The position numbers and the translations under genes are program-made. Below are positions 23,750-36,200 of a stretch of DNA of 64,000 nt, piece after piece (within the stretch, counting starts at the first letter, position 1; each line of letters begins with the position of its first letter). Below the pieces are notes generated by a model. The model searched no databases. It was not told the origin of the DNA and was given only the letters and a program-made list of their open reading frames with translations. This DNA comes from Antedon bifida (taxonomy: Eukaryota; Echinodermata; Crinoidea; Comatulida; Antedonidae), in assembly GCA_963402885.1 (NCBI GenBank), contig OY727094.1, forward strand, positions 35,528,501 to 35,592,500, in the 5' to 3' direction.

Positions 23750-25540
23750 CACAACGATATTTAGTATAGGTATTAAATAGAATAACTTACGGATGCATTT
23801 GTGGATTTCCTCATAATAACATTTAAAAATATATTTTTTGTGATGATTTTCCATATCCTAATAATCATCATTGACGTTACCAATAGACACGTACACAAAG
23901 TGCGCTCACGTGCAAAAGTAGTCACATTGCCATCAATATGACCATGCATGTTAAACTATGTATCATTGACGGCATGTAACTAAATGTCCAATGTTTAATT
24001 ATAAAATAAGTATATTTCTTTGTAACATTATGTATGCTTAAGTACTTAAAAAAATTACTTAACCTGGTAAAATCAATCATTATTGAATATGTTTACCGTG
24101 TCACAAGCCCAGTCATAGATCAATCTATTGATCCGACAACAAAGGGCGTCACGTTCATATTATTATGTATACATAATATTATGATATAACCATTTTCTGG
24201 GTCAATGTTTTGTTTTGAGAATTTAGTGACGTCACACTGCGTCGTACAAGCGTGCCGCTTGCTGCGATATGAATGAACGCGCGAACATTTCTGCATGGAG
24301 GAAACGTTCATTTTAACGACATGTGTCTATAAAACATATTTGCCCATTTATGCAAATTAGGAATCTCTCTAATGAATCTGTAACTAATGAAATTCTCAAT
24401 AAGACGTGTAATCGTAAAAGCTACTTCAAAACATCGTTAATTGACGTTAAATTAATTGCTACCTTGATCATATTTAGACATCTGCGCTGAAAACGAGTCT
24501 TACTCATCATTTCGGCATCAGTTAGCATACGTTACTCAATCAAACGCCCCCTAATTGCATCACATGTTTAAAGAACAATTATTCATCAGCTCTGTTTCAC
24601 GAAAAAACGAATTAACTGCGAGGAGACAGTTGCAACTAAAAGCTTTTGATGACCACGTTCAGATGTACTAAAAGATAAACATTATTATATAGGCCTAGCT
24701 GAAGCTTGATAAATTACTACTGCGAACATACGCGCACTTAGTGATGATGTCACGAGGAGGTCAATATTTTACGGTTGATTAGTCATTGTATGGCCAAACA
24801 CAATAGATATCCTCGAGTCACTAGTGCAGTAGACGTCTTCTCAATGAACACATTCATTCATTTTCTAGTAGTAGTTGGATATTCTATTGTCAATATTAGG
24901 CTGTCAAGGTAAGACGATATTAAGAATACATTCTTATTTTAGGCCTAATAATAATTAATATTTCCAGTATTTATTTAAAAAAATTATTTTAACTCTTTCG
25001 GATCGATGATGGTTTTAAAGAAGCTATAGTCTAAACAAATGTGTTTAGCTACGATATTTACTGGATGTATTCATAAGGGTAATTAAGAGCATATTATCAG
25101 TGCAGTGTTGCTAAGGTGTGCTTATAACTATTGCATATGAAGAGATACAAGCATGTGGACGAAGTATCAATATGGTACTTACTACTACTAGGATATCATT
25201 ATAATCATCTTCGCTGTTTAATGGTTATTGTCGACATCGTCTCCGCATAAGATAATAATAATATTATCACCATTAGCGATAGGCTTAGCAATCTCATTAA
25301 ACTATAGTATTACTTAGAAATCTTGATATGATTTAAACGCACATTAACAACACAGAATATGTACGTTCTTCTGTTCACGAATTAAACTGTATTTTTTAAA
25401 ATTCTAGATATTATTCCTCAAGCCATTCAAGATTTGCATCAAATTAGATTCAGATCAATGGTTTTCAATTAAGGGTATTTGTTGTGCTCAAATTAATTAT
25501 CATGAATTCCTCATCATGAAATTAATCAACCTACCGCTAA
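23750..25540. other. Intergenic DNA, nothing recognised
   Basis: No exon, RNA gene or long repeat could be supported here. Short ORFs on both strands lack family motifs. Confidence 0.5.
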
Positions 25541-25549
25541 GTTATATAG

Positions 25550-25675
25550 CGCGCTGCGTAATGTCTGCCTAGCGACGACGCAATACAAGGACGTAGCGCG
25601 CAACGCAAGTAATTTGACCAATCACACCGAATATCCGATCTGCTGTCCTTGCAATTGGCGTTACTTTGTGAGAAG
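25550..25675. mobile_element. Degraded MITE family B copy
   Basis: 'gacgcaatacaaggacgtag' and 'gcaagtaatttgaccaatca' match the left half of family B; the right half is eroded. Confidence 0.55.
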
Positions 25676-25679
25676 TAAC

Positions 25680-27857
25680 GAGAACAAAGAATATCTATTA
25701 TACCTAATTGGCTAATCAGTGAATGACGTAGAATAAAACTGTACATCAAAAAATACTTCAGCTCTTACTGGTTTTTATTTCTATATGTCAGATTGGTAGG
25801 CCTACATGGATGGATGCTGAGTTGTAAATGTTCTAGGGACTAGGTCCAAATTTATTTTTTTTAAAGAAGTCCTACAATTATGGGTTTTCTTTCATTTCTG
25901 TCAAAGTTTACATTAATATTTTTAAGAAGAAGGAAGGCTTGTTTGTTTTTTTTCTTCTTCATGCTAATATACCATTCATACGTCGGTAGGTTTTGAACAT
26001 CGATTTGACTTACAATTGGTTAAAAGATAAATATTTTGGCACACATGTCGTTTCATACAAACAAAAGTGAAATGCGAAACATAGAACAGACAATAACTTG
26101 GGAAAGGTTTATATTGTATAAATGTTATTTTGCTACAGATCAATTTGGAAATAACATGAACATAATTTCCATTTATTTCACAATGTTAACTCTATGTATG
26201 TAGCCTTATTTTTTTCAGTAAATGATGTAAGCTTAAATCGTAGATTCATAATATAGTGATGGTTCAGGATCATTTCCCTTCTAATAAACAGCTTAATCTC
26301 AATTTCTTGCTCAATGGACCAGGCATACTTTAATGTAAGAATATTCTACACACTGAATACATTAGGCCTAATATGCGAAAATACATGATGCTTTTTTCAA
26401 TTCTGCACAAATAAAAAAAAAATTGAGTGATATGTTACCACAATCTTCATAAGAAACGATTAATATTAAGACTAAATTTATCATGTAACATTGCCCAATG
26501 TATTGACGTGTACTTACTGCGTCATTTGTGTTCTAAATTCGTCAACAAATTCACAATATAAAATACTATGAATAGATTTTAGACATAAGTTTTTGTAATT
26601 TGCATTTTAATTCTCGAATTTGATACTTTATATTCACGTATTAAAATTAGCAATGATGCAAAATGCATGAAGTATTTTATTACACCCAGAGGTAACGATA
26701 GCGATTACAAACCTGATATTAGCGACATTTCGTTGTTAACCACACTACGCGCAACGCGCAAGGTGAAATGTCATTCTGCGCATTTGTCAAAGCCAAGCGC
26801 ACGCGCAGATCAATAGCTGCGTAGTCGCTTGCCGCGTAATGAAAACAAAAGGTCGATATTGATAGTAATTAAAACGTAAGAAAGTATTTTACACCGTGGA
26901 GAGAATTAAGTATAGATTTCTGAAGATACATTATTATTATTATATGTAATTGTGTGTGTCTGCTAGCTACGCTGTTTACTGAATATATAGATTCAAGTTA
27001 TTATTCAAGATCATTAATGGCGCAGCGAGAGTAAGGACGCTTTCAGTTGCCTTGGTAACAATTTATGAAATCACGTTTAATCAATACAATATTTTACAGT
27101 AATAACAAAATAATAAAAATTAAAAAAAAACAGTTGAAATAATGATATAATATTGCGACTACATTAGCGGCCCATGACGACACATTATGGAGTAAATCTT
27201 TTAGCAGTTTGCGAGGGTTGCGTGGGGGAAGTCAATCTAGCATGGCTTGTTGCAGGTCGTTCAGCCAAATCCCAATAGTAGACATTGGTGGTCTAATCTG
27301 AATAGGTCGTAGTTCATAGGTCATTGATCGAAAATATAGTATAGTACTATAATATCGATAGTATACTATAGACCTATTACTTATATAAGTACTTATATAT
27401 AGTTCAATTATAGTTATTATGCTCAATGGTTCAAATAGAATCTTGCCATTTATTTAAAATATAAAGAAAGACTGATAGCTAAGTAAAGATCGATGCATTT
27501 GCACATGATTTATACATTTTTGTAAAATATATAACATTTTCCACATTAGCTGGCGATAGTAACTACATAAGCTGGAGTTTTCTACATTACCGGTTGTAAC
27601 AAACGCCTTCTATCATCAATTAATGATAGCACTGAATGGAATGCCGACGCGGATGATAGTGCAGATACACGTACTCTTACTAACGCATACTATATACAAT
27701 CATCATTTATTTCAAATAAAAAAAACATAAGAATGTAACAAACAAATAAAAAAACACTTAAAATAAAAAGGAAAATGGAAGAAAACACATTACATTCATA
27801 TTTAATACTATAAAATGCGATTAATCTGAAGTTGTTCTATGACGATTTGAACTTAAC
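25680..27857. other. AT-rich intergenic DNA, nothing recognised
   Basis: I find no supportable gene or repeat array. One CpG-richer patch (about 26740-26850) holds several GCGC/CGCG sites without a recognisable structure. Confidence 0.45.
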
Positions 27858-27860
27858 TTA

Positions 27861-28476
27861 AGGCAGGCATACACAGTCATACATTTGTCTGTCATACACA
27901 TCATACAATGTATGATCAGACAAAGTCTGAGCATACATTGTCACATACACACACATACATTTGTCTAGGCTAGGGCCTAATGTTTTTAAGTGGACTGAAG
28001 CACTTCTGACAGGCTTTAAAATTTAGTTCTAGCCTAGGCTAGGTCTAAATAGTAGGCCTAGCTTTAAACATACCTTCTGATTCCAACCGTTCAGTTACTG
28101 TAGGTGAGAGTTTTGAGAGTTTTATTGTGATATTCATGGGATTTGACATTCCATAAACATGGGTTCTCTTCAAAAGAGATCAATTAAATTGTTTGTGTCA
28201 AAATCCTCGCGCTCAACCATCTTGATCTTTTTGCAAAAATAAATAATAGTCTGTCAAAATCTCTGTGCTCTGATTGGTCAATAGTGAATATTGTCTTCAG
28301 ACATTCATAATACATGTATTATCAGTAGAGCATTGTTCTACTCTCATCAGACACTGACAGACACATAAAATGGCAATCAGACAAAGTCTGATTTAGGCAT
28401 ACACGATCAGACTTTGTCTGATCATACATTGTATGATGTGTATGACAGACAAATGTATGACTGTGTATGCCTGCCT
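27861..28476. mobile_element. 616-bp non-autonomous DNA element with 70-bp terminal inverted repeats and TTA target duplication
   Basis: The first 70 bp, beginning AGGCAGGCATACACAGTCAT, are the exact complement of the last 70 bp ending ATGACTGTGTATGCCTGCCT. TTA flanks both sides (27858-27860, 28477-28479), fitting PIF/Harbinger-type insertion. The interior has no ORF of note, so it depends on a transposase elsewhere. Perfect long ends suggest recent insertion. Confidence 0.88.
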
Positions 28477-28689
28477 TTAGGGTCAAATTTCAAATACTAA
28501 CATCTCATCAAAATCTTGTATAACACGTTGGAGATTAATGGATATAAGAAGTGTTTGAACAACGACCGATGAGAGTAATCTAAACCCAATGAGTGGATAG
28601 TGCACACATTTACACGGATTACAATTTGATGTAAATTAATTTCTACTTTTGTAATAACATTATTCAATTTTTTGACTAATAAACTAGAG

Positions 28690-28856
28690 TTAAGCTCTGT
28701 CTACACTATCAAACTTTACGTGACAAACAAATGTGATGTGCACATATATGGACATGATGATGTCATATCACTACCATATTTGGGCATATCACTACCATAT
28801 TTGGGCACATCACACACATTTTTATCAAACTAGTTTGATGTGTAGACAGAGCTTTT
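28690..28856. mobile_element. MITE family A copy
   Basis: Left AGCTCTGTCTACACTATCAA and right 'actagtttgatgtgtagaca' are inverted, with the family core and two 'catatttgggca' units. Confidence 0.83.
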
Positions 28857-29104
28857 ATTTTCAAAATACTACCTTCTGAACTCCTATAATTTCATTTTTT
28901 CTTTCAAGTTTATAGCTTACACAATTTCAGTAAAATATTCCTATTGTATTTAAAACCATTAGGTCCAAACTGTGGATTGACATGATAGCTATACAGAGCT
29001 TCTTTTACCTTTTTTATTAACTCAAATTCAAAATTCAAAATCTGTTATTGTCCAATAATCATAATACAATAATAAAATTGGAAATTTGTTGTTTGATACA
29101 CTAC

Positions 29105-29270
29105 TAAAGCCCTGTCTACGCTATCAAACTAGTTTGACAAAAAAGTGTGATGCACCCAAATATGGTAGTGATATGCCCAAATATAGTAGTGATATGACAT
29201 CATCATGTCCATATATGGGCACATCACATTTTTTTGTCACATAAAGTTTGATAGTGTAGACAAAGCTTAA
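29105..29270. mobile_element. MITE family A copy
   Basis: Left 'gccctgtctacgctatcaaa' and right 'gtttgatagtgtagacaaag' are inverted, with the 'atgacatcatcatgtccata' core. Confidence 0.83.
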
Positions 29271-30005
29271 GATAACACAAATGAAGTGTACAGAACAAGT
29301 AAACATTAATAATATTAATTTTATATACAATGGACTTTATAAGTGGATCATCGACTTTGTGAAACTCTTCTAAAAACAAATATTATTGCAAACACAATCA
29401 TTACTCAATTAGATTAAGAACTCTTTTTTTGTTTGTTGTCTGTTTGTATTATCTTTTTCTTGATTGTCTTTTCATCTTCTCGTAAAATTTCCCTCTGTCA
29501 ATGATTCTATTATTAAAAACATTGATTTTACATTTAATAAATGTAAAGAAGTAGGCCTATAGTCCATTCGCAAATGTTCTATCAAAATCATAAATAATTT
29601 ATGTAATAATTCAAAAACCGGAAATGTGTTGCTTTAGAATGAACAGATTCTGTTTATTGCGCATGCGTATTTATAATGTTTTTAAAAATCAATGGCGGAA
29701 GTGTAGGAGTGGTTTATATAATATTTTAATTGTTTCTCGTGTGTAACGGTTGATTTTACGACCGTTTAGGAGTTTCTAATGTGAGAATATCATATATATT
29801 CTCATAAGTGTGGCTATTAATCAATATAAACTTTCTAAACCGAATATTTAGATACAGTCGTCATTCTGGTTGAAAAGAAATTAGGAAAGAATATAATGCC
29901 GTATTATTATTCATTTTATATATCATACTTGGTGGACAATGGTATGTTAAAAAATAAAGGACTCTAAGAATAGATTAATATGCGCGCCTAACTTACGAAA
30001 AGTCG

Positions 30006-30163
30006 CCAAGCTGGACGCTAGTGTCCCTGTATCAGTCGTAGGCAACGCAAGTAATTTGACCAATTACGACATGATGGACCATCCGAACTGTCGCATGTGA
30101 TTGGTCAACTCACTTGCGTTGCGCGTACGCCATTGTGTTGCGTCCAATGGGAACCAAGCTTAG
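30006..30163. mobile_element. MITE family B copy
   Basis: 'tgattggtcaactcacttgc' and 'gttgcgtccaatgggaacca' mark the right half. The left half is diverged but keeps 'gcaacgcaagtaatttgacc'. Confidence 0.7.
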
Positions 30164-30176
30164 GGAATTAACTCTT

Positions 30177-30305
30177 AATGTGATGTACATATATATGGAC
30201 ATGATGATGTCATATCACTGCCATATTTGAGCATATCACCACCATATTTGGACACATCACATTTTTTTGTCAAGCTAGTGTGATGTGTAGGAGACAGAGC
30301 TTTAA
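30177..30305. mobile_element. MITE family A copy, left end missing, abutting a family B copy
   Basis: The core 'gacatgatgatgtcatatca' and right end 'gtgtaggagacagagcttta' belong to family A. It starts about 14 bp after the family B copy ending near 30163. Confidence 0.7.
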
Positions 30306-30309
30306 ATAT

Positions 30310-32690
30310 TCTAAATTGAAATGCTGTATTTATAATAAAATAAAATACATTTTTTCTATAACACTTTTCTTTGTTTAAACCATGTTGTCAATTGTACACT
30401 TTCCATACATTTAAGTTTCTCTATATCTCCAAGTTGGGCAAGAAAATTATCAGAATACAAATGCTAAGCAGTCCATTACAATTATTGTTAGAAGTCATAG
30501 ATCAAAGCAATTATCTCTAATGGTATTCTTCATCCTTGTGTGGTTTTATCTAAACGCAGATCACGTCTATAATCTTTAGATAATATTTCTGTTTTAAACT
30601 ACTGTGACGTGGCCAGCATTCCCAGTAGTATGCGGTGGGATTACCTCGTTATGTCGACTTTTCGTTTCCACGTGACTAGGCTATCGAGTAATTGTCATTA
30701 TGCGCATCCTCATGTTTGAGAGTTGGTAGAAATACCTTTCACAGCTCCGTAGTCGTCAATACGAAAGGTATCCATTCAACAAACTGTATTTGTAGTGGAT
30801 TTCTTCAACAATATTTAAAAATGTATTTGCCTTTATTTGTAGATTAAGTTAAGAGTGACCCGTCACGCAAACCCCTTTCGACGTCGGTGCAAGTTAAAAG
30901 GCTGACTATATTACTGTTTTGTGTGTTTTACGATACGACTGTAAAAGTAGCTATAAACGTGTAAAGATACAATAATGCTACTAGAATATAAATTTGCATC
31001 TAATGATGACGTCATACCATTTATAACATCATTTTATGTGATGGAATGATTATACAGGCGTCAGTGAAGTTCTTTCAAAAATAGACATTTCACAGACACA
31101 CGTCATCATTGCATATGTGTAAGCCTAAACACACATCCCAAGGCACATTCGATTTATAAACGATTTATTTGGTGGAATAATGTTACCCGAGAACCTATGA
31201 ATACCAAATAATAACATTTGTCTGTGTTCCCTTGGGCCAAATGATCTTCATCACATGACAGTACTATTTCTGTTCGAACTCTCCCATCAGATTAGGAATT
31301 TAATTTTAGACTTTGTTTCTATTCATGGATTTTTAATGTGTATACAAGCGTGAGACATATATAAATATTTTTTAGTTTAAACTATTTATTAAGAATTCTA
31401 CTGTAGGCCACATTGCATTATTATTTTATATCTCTTATTTTCTCACTTTAAATCCTGTGGATTTTTGAAATCTTTCTTATGTTCTTTGTTATTGTACGTC
31501 TTAAACATTTCTTGACGAAATAAATAAAATGAAACATGAATCACTCTAAATCAAAAAATGCTAATCGGAGGCAGGTCTGCGCATGTAATACTAAAGTAGG
31601 CCTACATTATTGTTATAACTAAATGTAACTTTTACTTAAATCAAAATCTTACAACATAAGATGGCGTTTGTGTTATTATGAGTCTAGGAGTTGCAGCAAA
31701 TTTGAATAAATCCATGGACAACATTCACGCCAGTATACAATTCTACCTTTATATTATAGGTGAATACAAATTATTCGTCTAAATTTAAATTTATTATAAC
31801 CATTAACGTAATCCACATTCCATTTATATATTAAGATTTTAGTAAGCCTTTCAAATAATTTCTCAGTGTTCGATTTAGCTCTGTAGTGTTTGTTAGTCAT
31901 TTAAGAGGTTGTTGAGCTTTTGTTGAATCATTCACACCACACATACACTCTTGATCGATACATTCCCATTGACAAACAAAAAGAATATCGAAGTCTTATG
32001 AACGTTGCTTAACATAAGGCGGATATATTTATACGACGACCCCAATGCTAACTGAAGAGCCAATTTATGCGAAATAATAATTGTATGTGTTTATTTTTAG
32101 AGCAGGAAGCCAGAAATACTTTGGAAAATATTTTCACAGAAATGCAATTAAAAACACTTCCTGCTGCATATCTGAAAACATTAATTCTGGTCATAAATTA
32201 ATTTCACAATGTGCACTTAAGTGAATATGTTATAACTTACACCAAAAACATAATCCTATGTTATTTAACTTTAGAAAAAAGCTCAAGAAAACACTACATA
32301 TTAATATAGAAAATTATAATTGTTTTCATAGGCCTATTTTTACAAAATATAAATCGTCGGTAGTACTATTAAAAGCTTAAGTTATATTTAAGGTAACGTA
32401 GTAGACTGCTGGAGTTTTCTTTGGTGAACCTTGTACACGCCTAGCCTACTTCTTCGCCACTGACGTACATTAGATTCATCTAATAAATTATAGCACACAT
32501 CAGGTATTGATTATACTTCTAGTTTGAAATCAGTAGAGATATGGATATTATTAATACAGTAATGACGGTATTCATAATGGATACCGTACGATATACGGTA
32601 TCCATTATAGTTAAATGTTGACCTATGCTCTAATACCAACGATCAAATATTTATAAGAACTTTAATGATACATTTTAGTGATATGTATAA
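30310..32690. other. Intergenic DNA upstream of VWA5B, nothing recognised
   Basis: No supportable coding exon. It may contain promoter or enhancer sequence for the downstream gene, but nothing in it is diagnostic. Confidence 0.4.
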
Positions 32691-32740
32691 GGAGACACAA
32701 AGTGCACGCGCGCGTACACATATCGTATAATTATTATCAA

Positions 32741-32946
32741 AGTTGGAACGCGTGCGTGTATATTCGCACGTACTATGTACGTATGGAAGAGTACGGGTTG
32801 TAATTAATAAACACAATATAACACCAAGTCTTCATGTCAAAACAAGTTGGAACGCGTGCGTGTATATTCGCACGTACTATGTACGTATGGAAGAGTACGG
32901 GTTGTAATTGATAAACACAACATAACACCCAGTCTTCCTGTCTAAA
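32741..32946. repeat. About 105-bp tandem duplication
   Basis: Two copies share 'gttggaacgcgtgcgtgtat', 'attcgcacgtactatgtacg' and 'tatggaagagtacgggttgt' with few differences. It lies about 300 bp upstream of the VWA5B 5' UTR acceptor. Confidence 0.9.
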
Positions 32947-33265
32947 CAATTTCAATAAATTAATGTGCTTCAATTAATATTGATAATATAATCTTTTGTT
33001 GCACCGCCTAATGAAGTGTCCCTTCCAGTGACTTGAACAATGTCGTCTGCAACATTCAGCCTAAACCGATTTTATACTTTAAGTCAATCAATATAATACA
33101 ATTTCCTCTATTATAATGAATGCAAAACTACGAAGAAGCAAACAAATATTTGTTGTTGTTGAAGTTTCTCTAAACAATTACTTTTTTACTTACAGACTAT
33201 GGATTTAAGGATGAACAGTTTGCTGAACTGAACATTGTTTTGTGAAATTTAAAGTGAAAAACATC

Positions 33266-36200
33266 ATGCCGGGTTTGATAAACCGTCACACACGCACGAA
33301 AATCCCACTTCAGGGTATTCGCGTATCATCGTGTGTTAACGGACAGTCCTTAGCAACCACGTCTGCGCTTACGTATTACAATGACGAAGATCACGTGGTT
33401 GAAGGATTCTTTGTTCTTCCATTGGACGAGGCTAGTTCTTTGGTGGGATTTGAAGCCCACCTTCAAACTCGTAACATTACAATACAACTTAAAGACAAAA
33501 CTGATATAGATCATTTTAACGAGCACTTAGGTGGAGGAAGCCAAACTTATTTAGTACAAGGAAAGTTTACTCTCTCTGAAACCGAAGAACAGACTATATT
33601 CTGTGCGAATATTGGAACGATTCGACCTTTTGGATCTGTCACACTTTTATTGAGTTTGGTTTCTGAATTACAAACGAACGTTGAGGGTGGTGTAGTTGTA
33701 AAATATCCATGTGTGTTAACTCCACGGTTGCAAACGGATTTTCGAACGAATTCCACAAAAGATTCCGATTATCAGTCTGTCTTGAATGATGATTTTCAGG
33801 AAATTCTACAAACAGACGAAAATATAATTCCAGAACAAACGTTTAAAAAGTTGTCAGAAATTGCAAATGAAACGCCGTACAATCCAATGGAATACAACTT
33901 TGAATTTCAACTGGAAGTTAAAGCGCCAACGTTATTAGCTGGTGTATGGAGCTCGAGTCATTCGATACGTGTTGACGCGGATCCGTTTGCAAAAGACGCG
34001 TCGTCAGTATTTGTAACGCTTGCCGAACCACATCCAATGGACAGAGATCTTGAAATTACAGTTTTCCGAAGAAACATAAGCGAACCTGTAGTTATTCTTG
34101 AACATGGGAACATGCGTCCCGAAGAATACGAAGTGTTTGTTAAATCAGAAAACGAGTTTATCCGAGAAGCCGATCTTGGTGACGAAAATGAACGAAATGT
34201 TTCTTATATAAAAAATCGACTTCATAAAGATATTATGCACGTTCCAGTCCTTATGTTAAACTACTTTCCAAACTATGACGATTTTAAAAAGAAATTCCAA
34301 AGAGATGAATATGAAGTTCCTGGGGAATTTGTTTTTGTTGTAAACCGAAGTAGCAGTATGTGTGGTGACACCATCGCTAACACTCGGGAATCTCTACTAT
34401 TATGCATAAAAAGTCTACCTTTCTCATGTCGCTTTAACGTTGTTGGATTTGGTTCCACGTGTAAAACCGCGTTTGAACAAAGTCGGCCATACACGCAGGA
34501 CAATGTAAAAGAGGCTAGCAACCACATTCGCACGATTCGTGCAGATCTTGGTGGGAACAACCCGGACCTTCACACTGCTTTGTCGTGGGTATTTGAGCAC
34601 CCTGTGGCAAGGGGATGGCCTAGACAAGTGTTTATCATAACTGACGGTGGAATTTCGAATTCTGGTCAAACAATTGAACTTATAAAAGCAAATTGTAACA
34701 ACACGAGGTAATTACTATAACAAAAGTCGTGACATATTCCTTTTCAGTAATAACTCATACTTGTACAATTAATTCTTAAGTGGGTCTATATTAAATAATG
34801 AAACTGACAATATACATTTAAAACACATCTTGTTTAACAATCTTTACTGGTACTAATATATCTGTATATATTTGTTAGCCTATACATTTATAAATGCGTG
34901 AAATAACCTATGGTTTTCTAGTAAAAGTTACTGAGTTTATGGTGTTTCTGTAGGGTGCACGTTATAGGTGTTTGGTACAGGTCTTCCACCTCTTCTTTAA
35001 CAATATTTAAATATTAGCTTATACGCCTATAAATGCGTAAAATAACCTTTAAATTTTATGATTTTATGGTGTTTTTGTAGGGTGCACGTTATAGGTGTTG
35101 GGTACAGGTCTTCTACACTACATCTTGAAACCATGGCAAGTGTTGGTAGAGGGACAGCGGTGATGATCAACAAAGAAGACAGAATGCATAAAAAGGTATT
35201 ACATTATTTCTTTTCCAATCTAGTTTATGACTAATGTATTCCTTTTGTAAATCCTCCCCATGGAGCTATTAGGTATTCCATTTACTAATCATCCGTCGGT
35301 GCATTTTAATACAAAGTAGATGTTGCAGTTCAATATATATATATTTCCTTTCTCAAACATGCTCAATCAATCTATTTCTTTTAGTTCGGAATATTTTATC
35401 CATATAAAAAAACACGTACAAACAGAAAAAGAAAAAAACAAAATTCGCAAACTCTAAGCTTAAATATAAGTTAGAAAGATTAAAGAAAAAAAGAAATTTC
35501 TGATCATAAAGAAATAGCTAAAAGAATGCTGCCAAATATAAAGTGGAGACAGAACAACTAGAGTAGAGTAAATCTAGCGGAATATCTAGTTGAAAACTTT
35601 TATCATTTCAGGTTCTCGAACTTTTAAAGAGCTCTTTACGACCATGCATTAGTGACATCACCTTCCAGTGGTCTCTTCCATACGGTATAGAGTTGTGTCA
35701 GACACCAACACACCATCCAACACTACTACAAGGAGAGTCAATCGTTGTATACGGAATTCTAACAGATACAGCTGGAATGAAAACGACGGTTGGATCGTTC
35801 CTGAAGGAAGAAAGGCATAATCCATTCCTGGACAAGAATCTATCAGACGATCAAAGTGTTGATATGGAAGATGATCGAAATTCGTCATTTTCTCCTCAAC
35901 AGGATAGTCAGTCCAGTAACCGGTCGTTTATTGGAAGTAAGTTCTGGTTTATGTGTAACTTAAGCTCTATGAAAAAAGTTTAAAATACCAAATATGGTAA
36001 TAATATGCCAAAATATGTTAGTGGTATGACATAATCATGTCCATATATGGGCACGTTTTGTTGTCACATAAAGTGTGATAGTACATACGTGACAGAGCTT
36101 TATATCTAAAAATAAATCGTACTGAAGGAAAGTAATTTCGGATTATTTAAGTGTATCTTATAGCTTAAAAAACTCTGGAATTATGGCAAGTCATTTTAGA

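Noticed and set aside
9708-33195. A further protein-coding gene in the 23-kb interval
   Set aside because: All open frames are under about 105 codons, without domains or consistent splice sites; several are translations of MITEs. A non-coding RNA gene cannot be excluded.
33547-34669. Several antisense open frames over the first VWA5B exon
   Set aside because: They are short, overlap the conserved VIT/vWA coding strand, and show no recognisable sequence.
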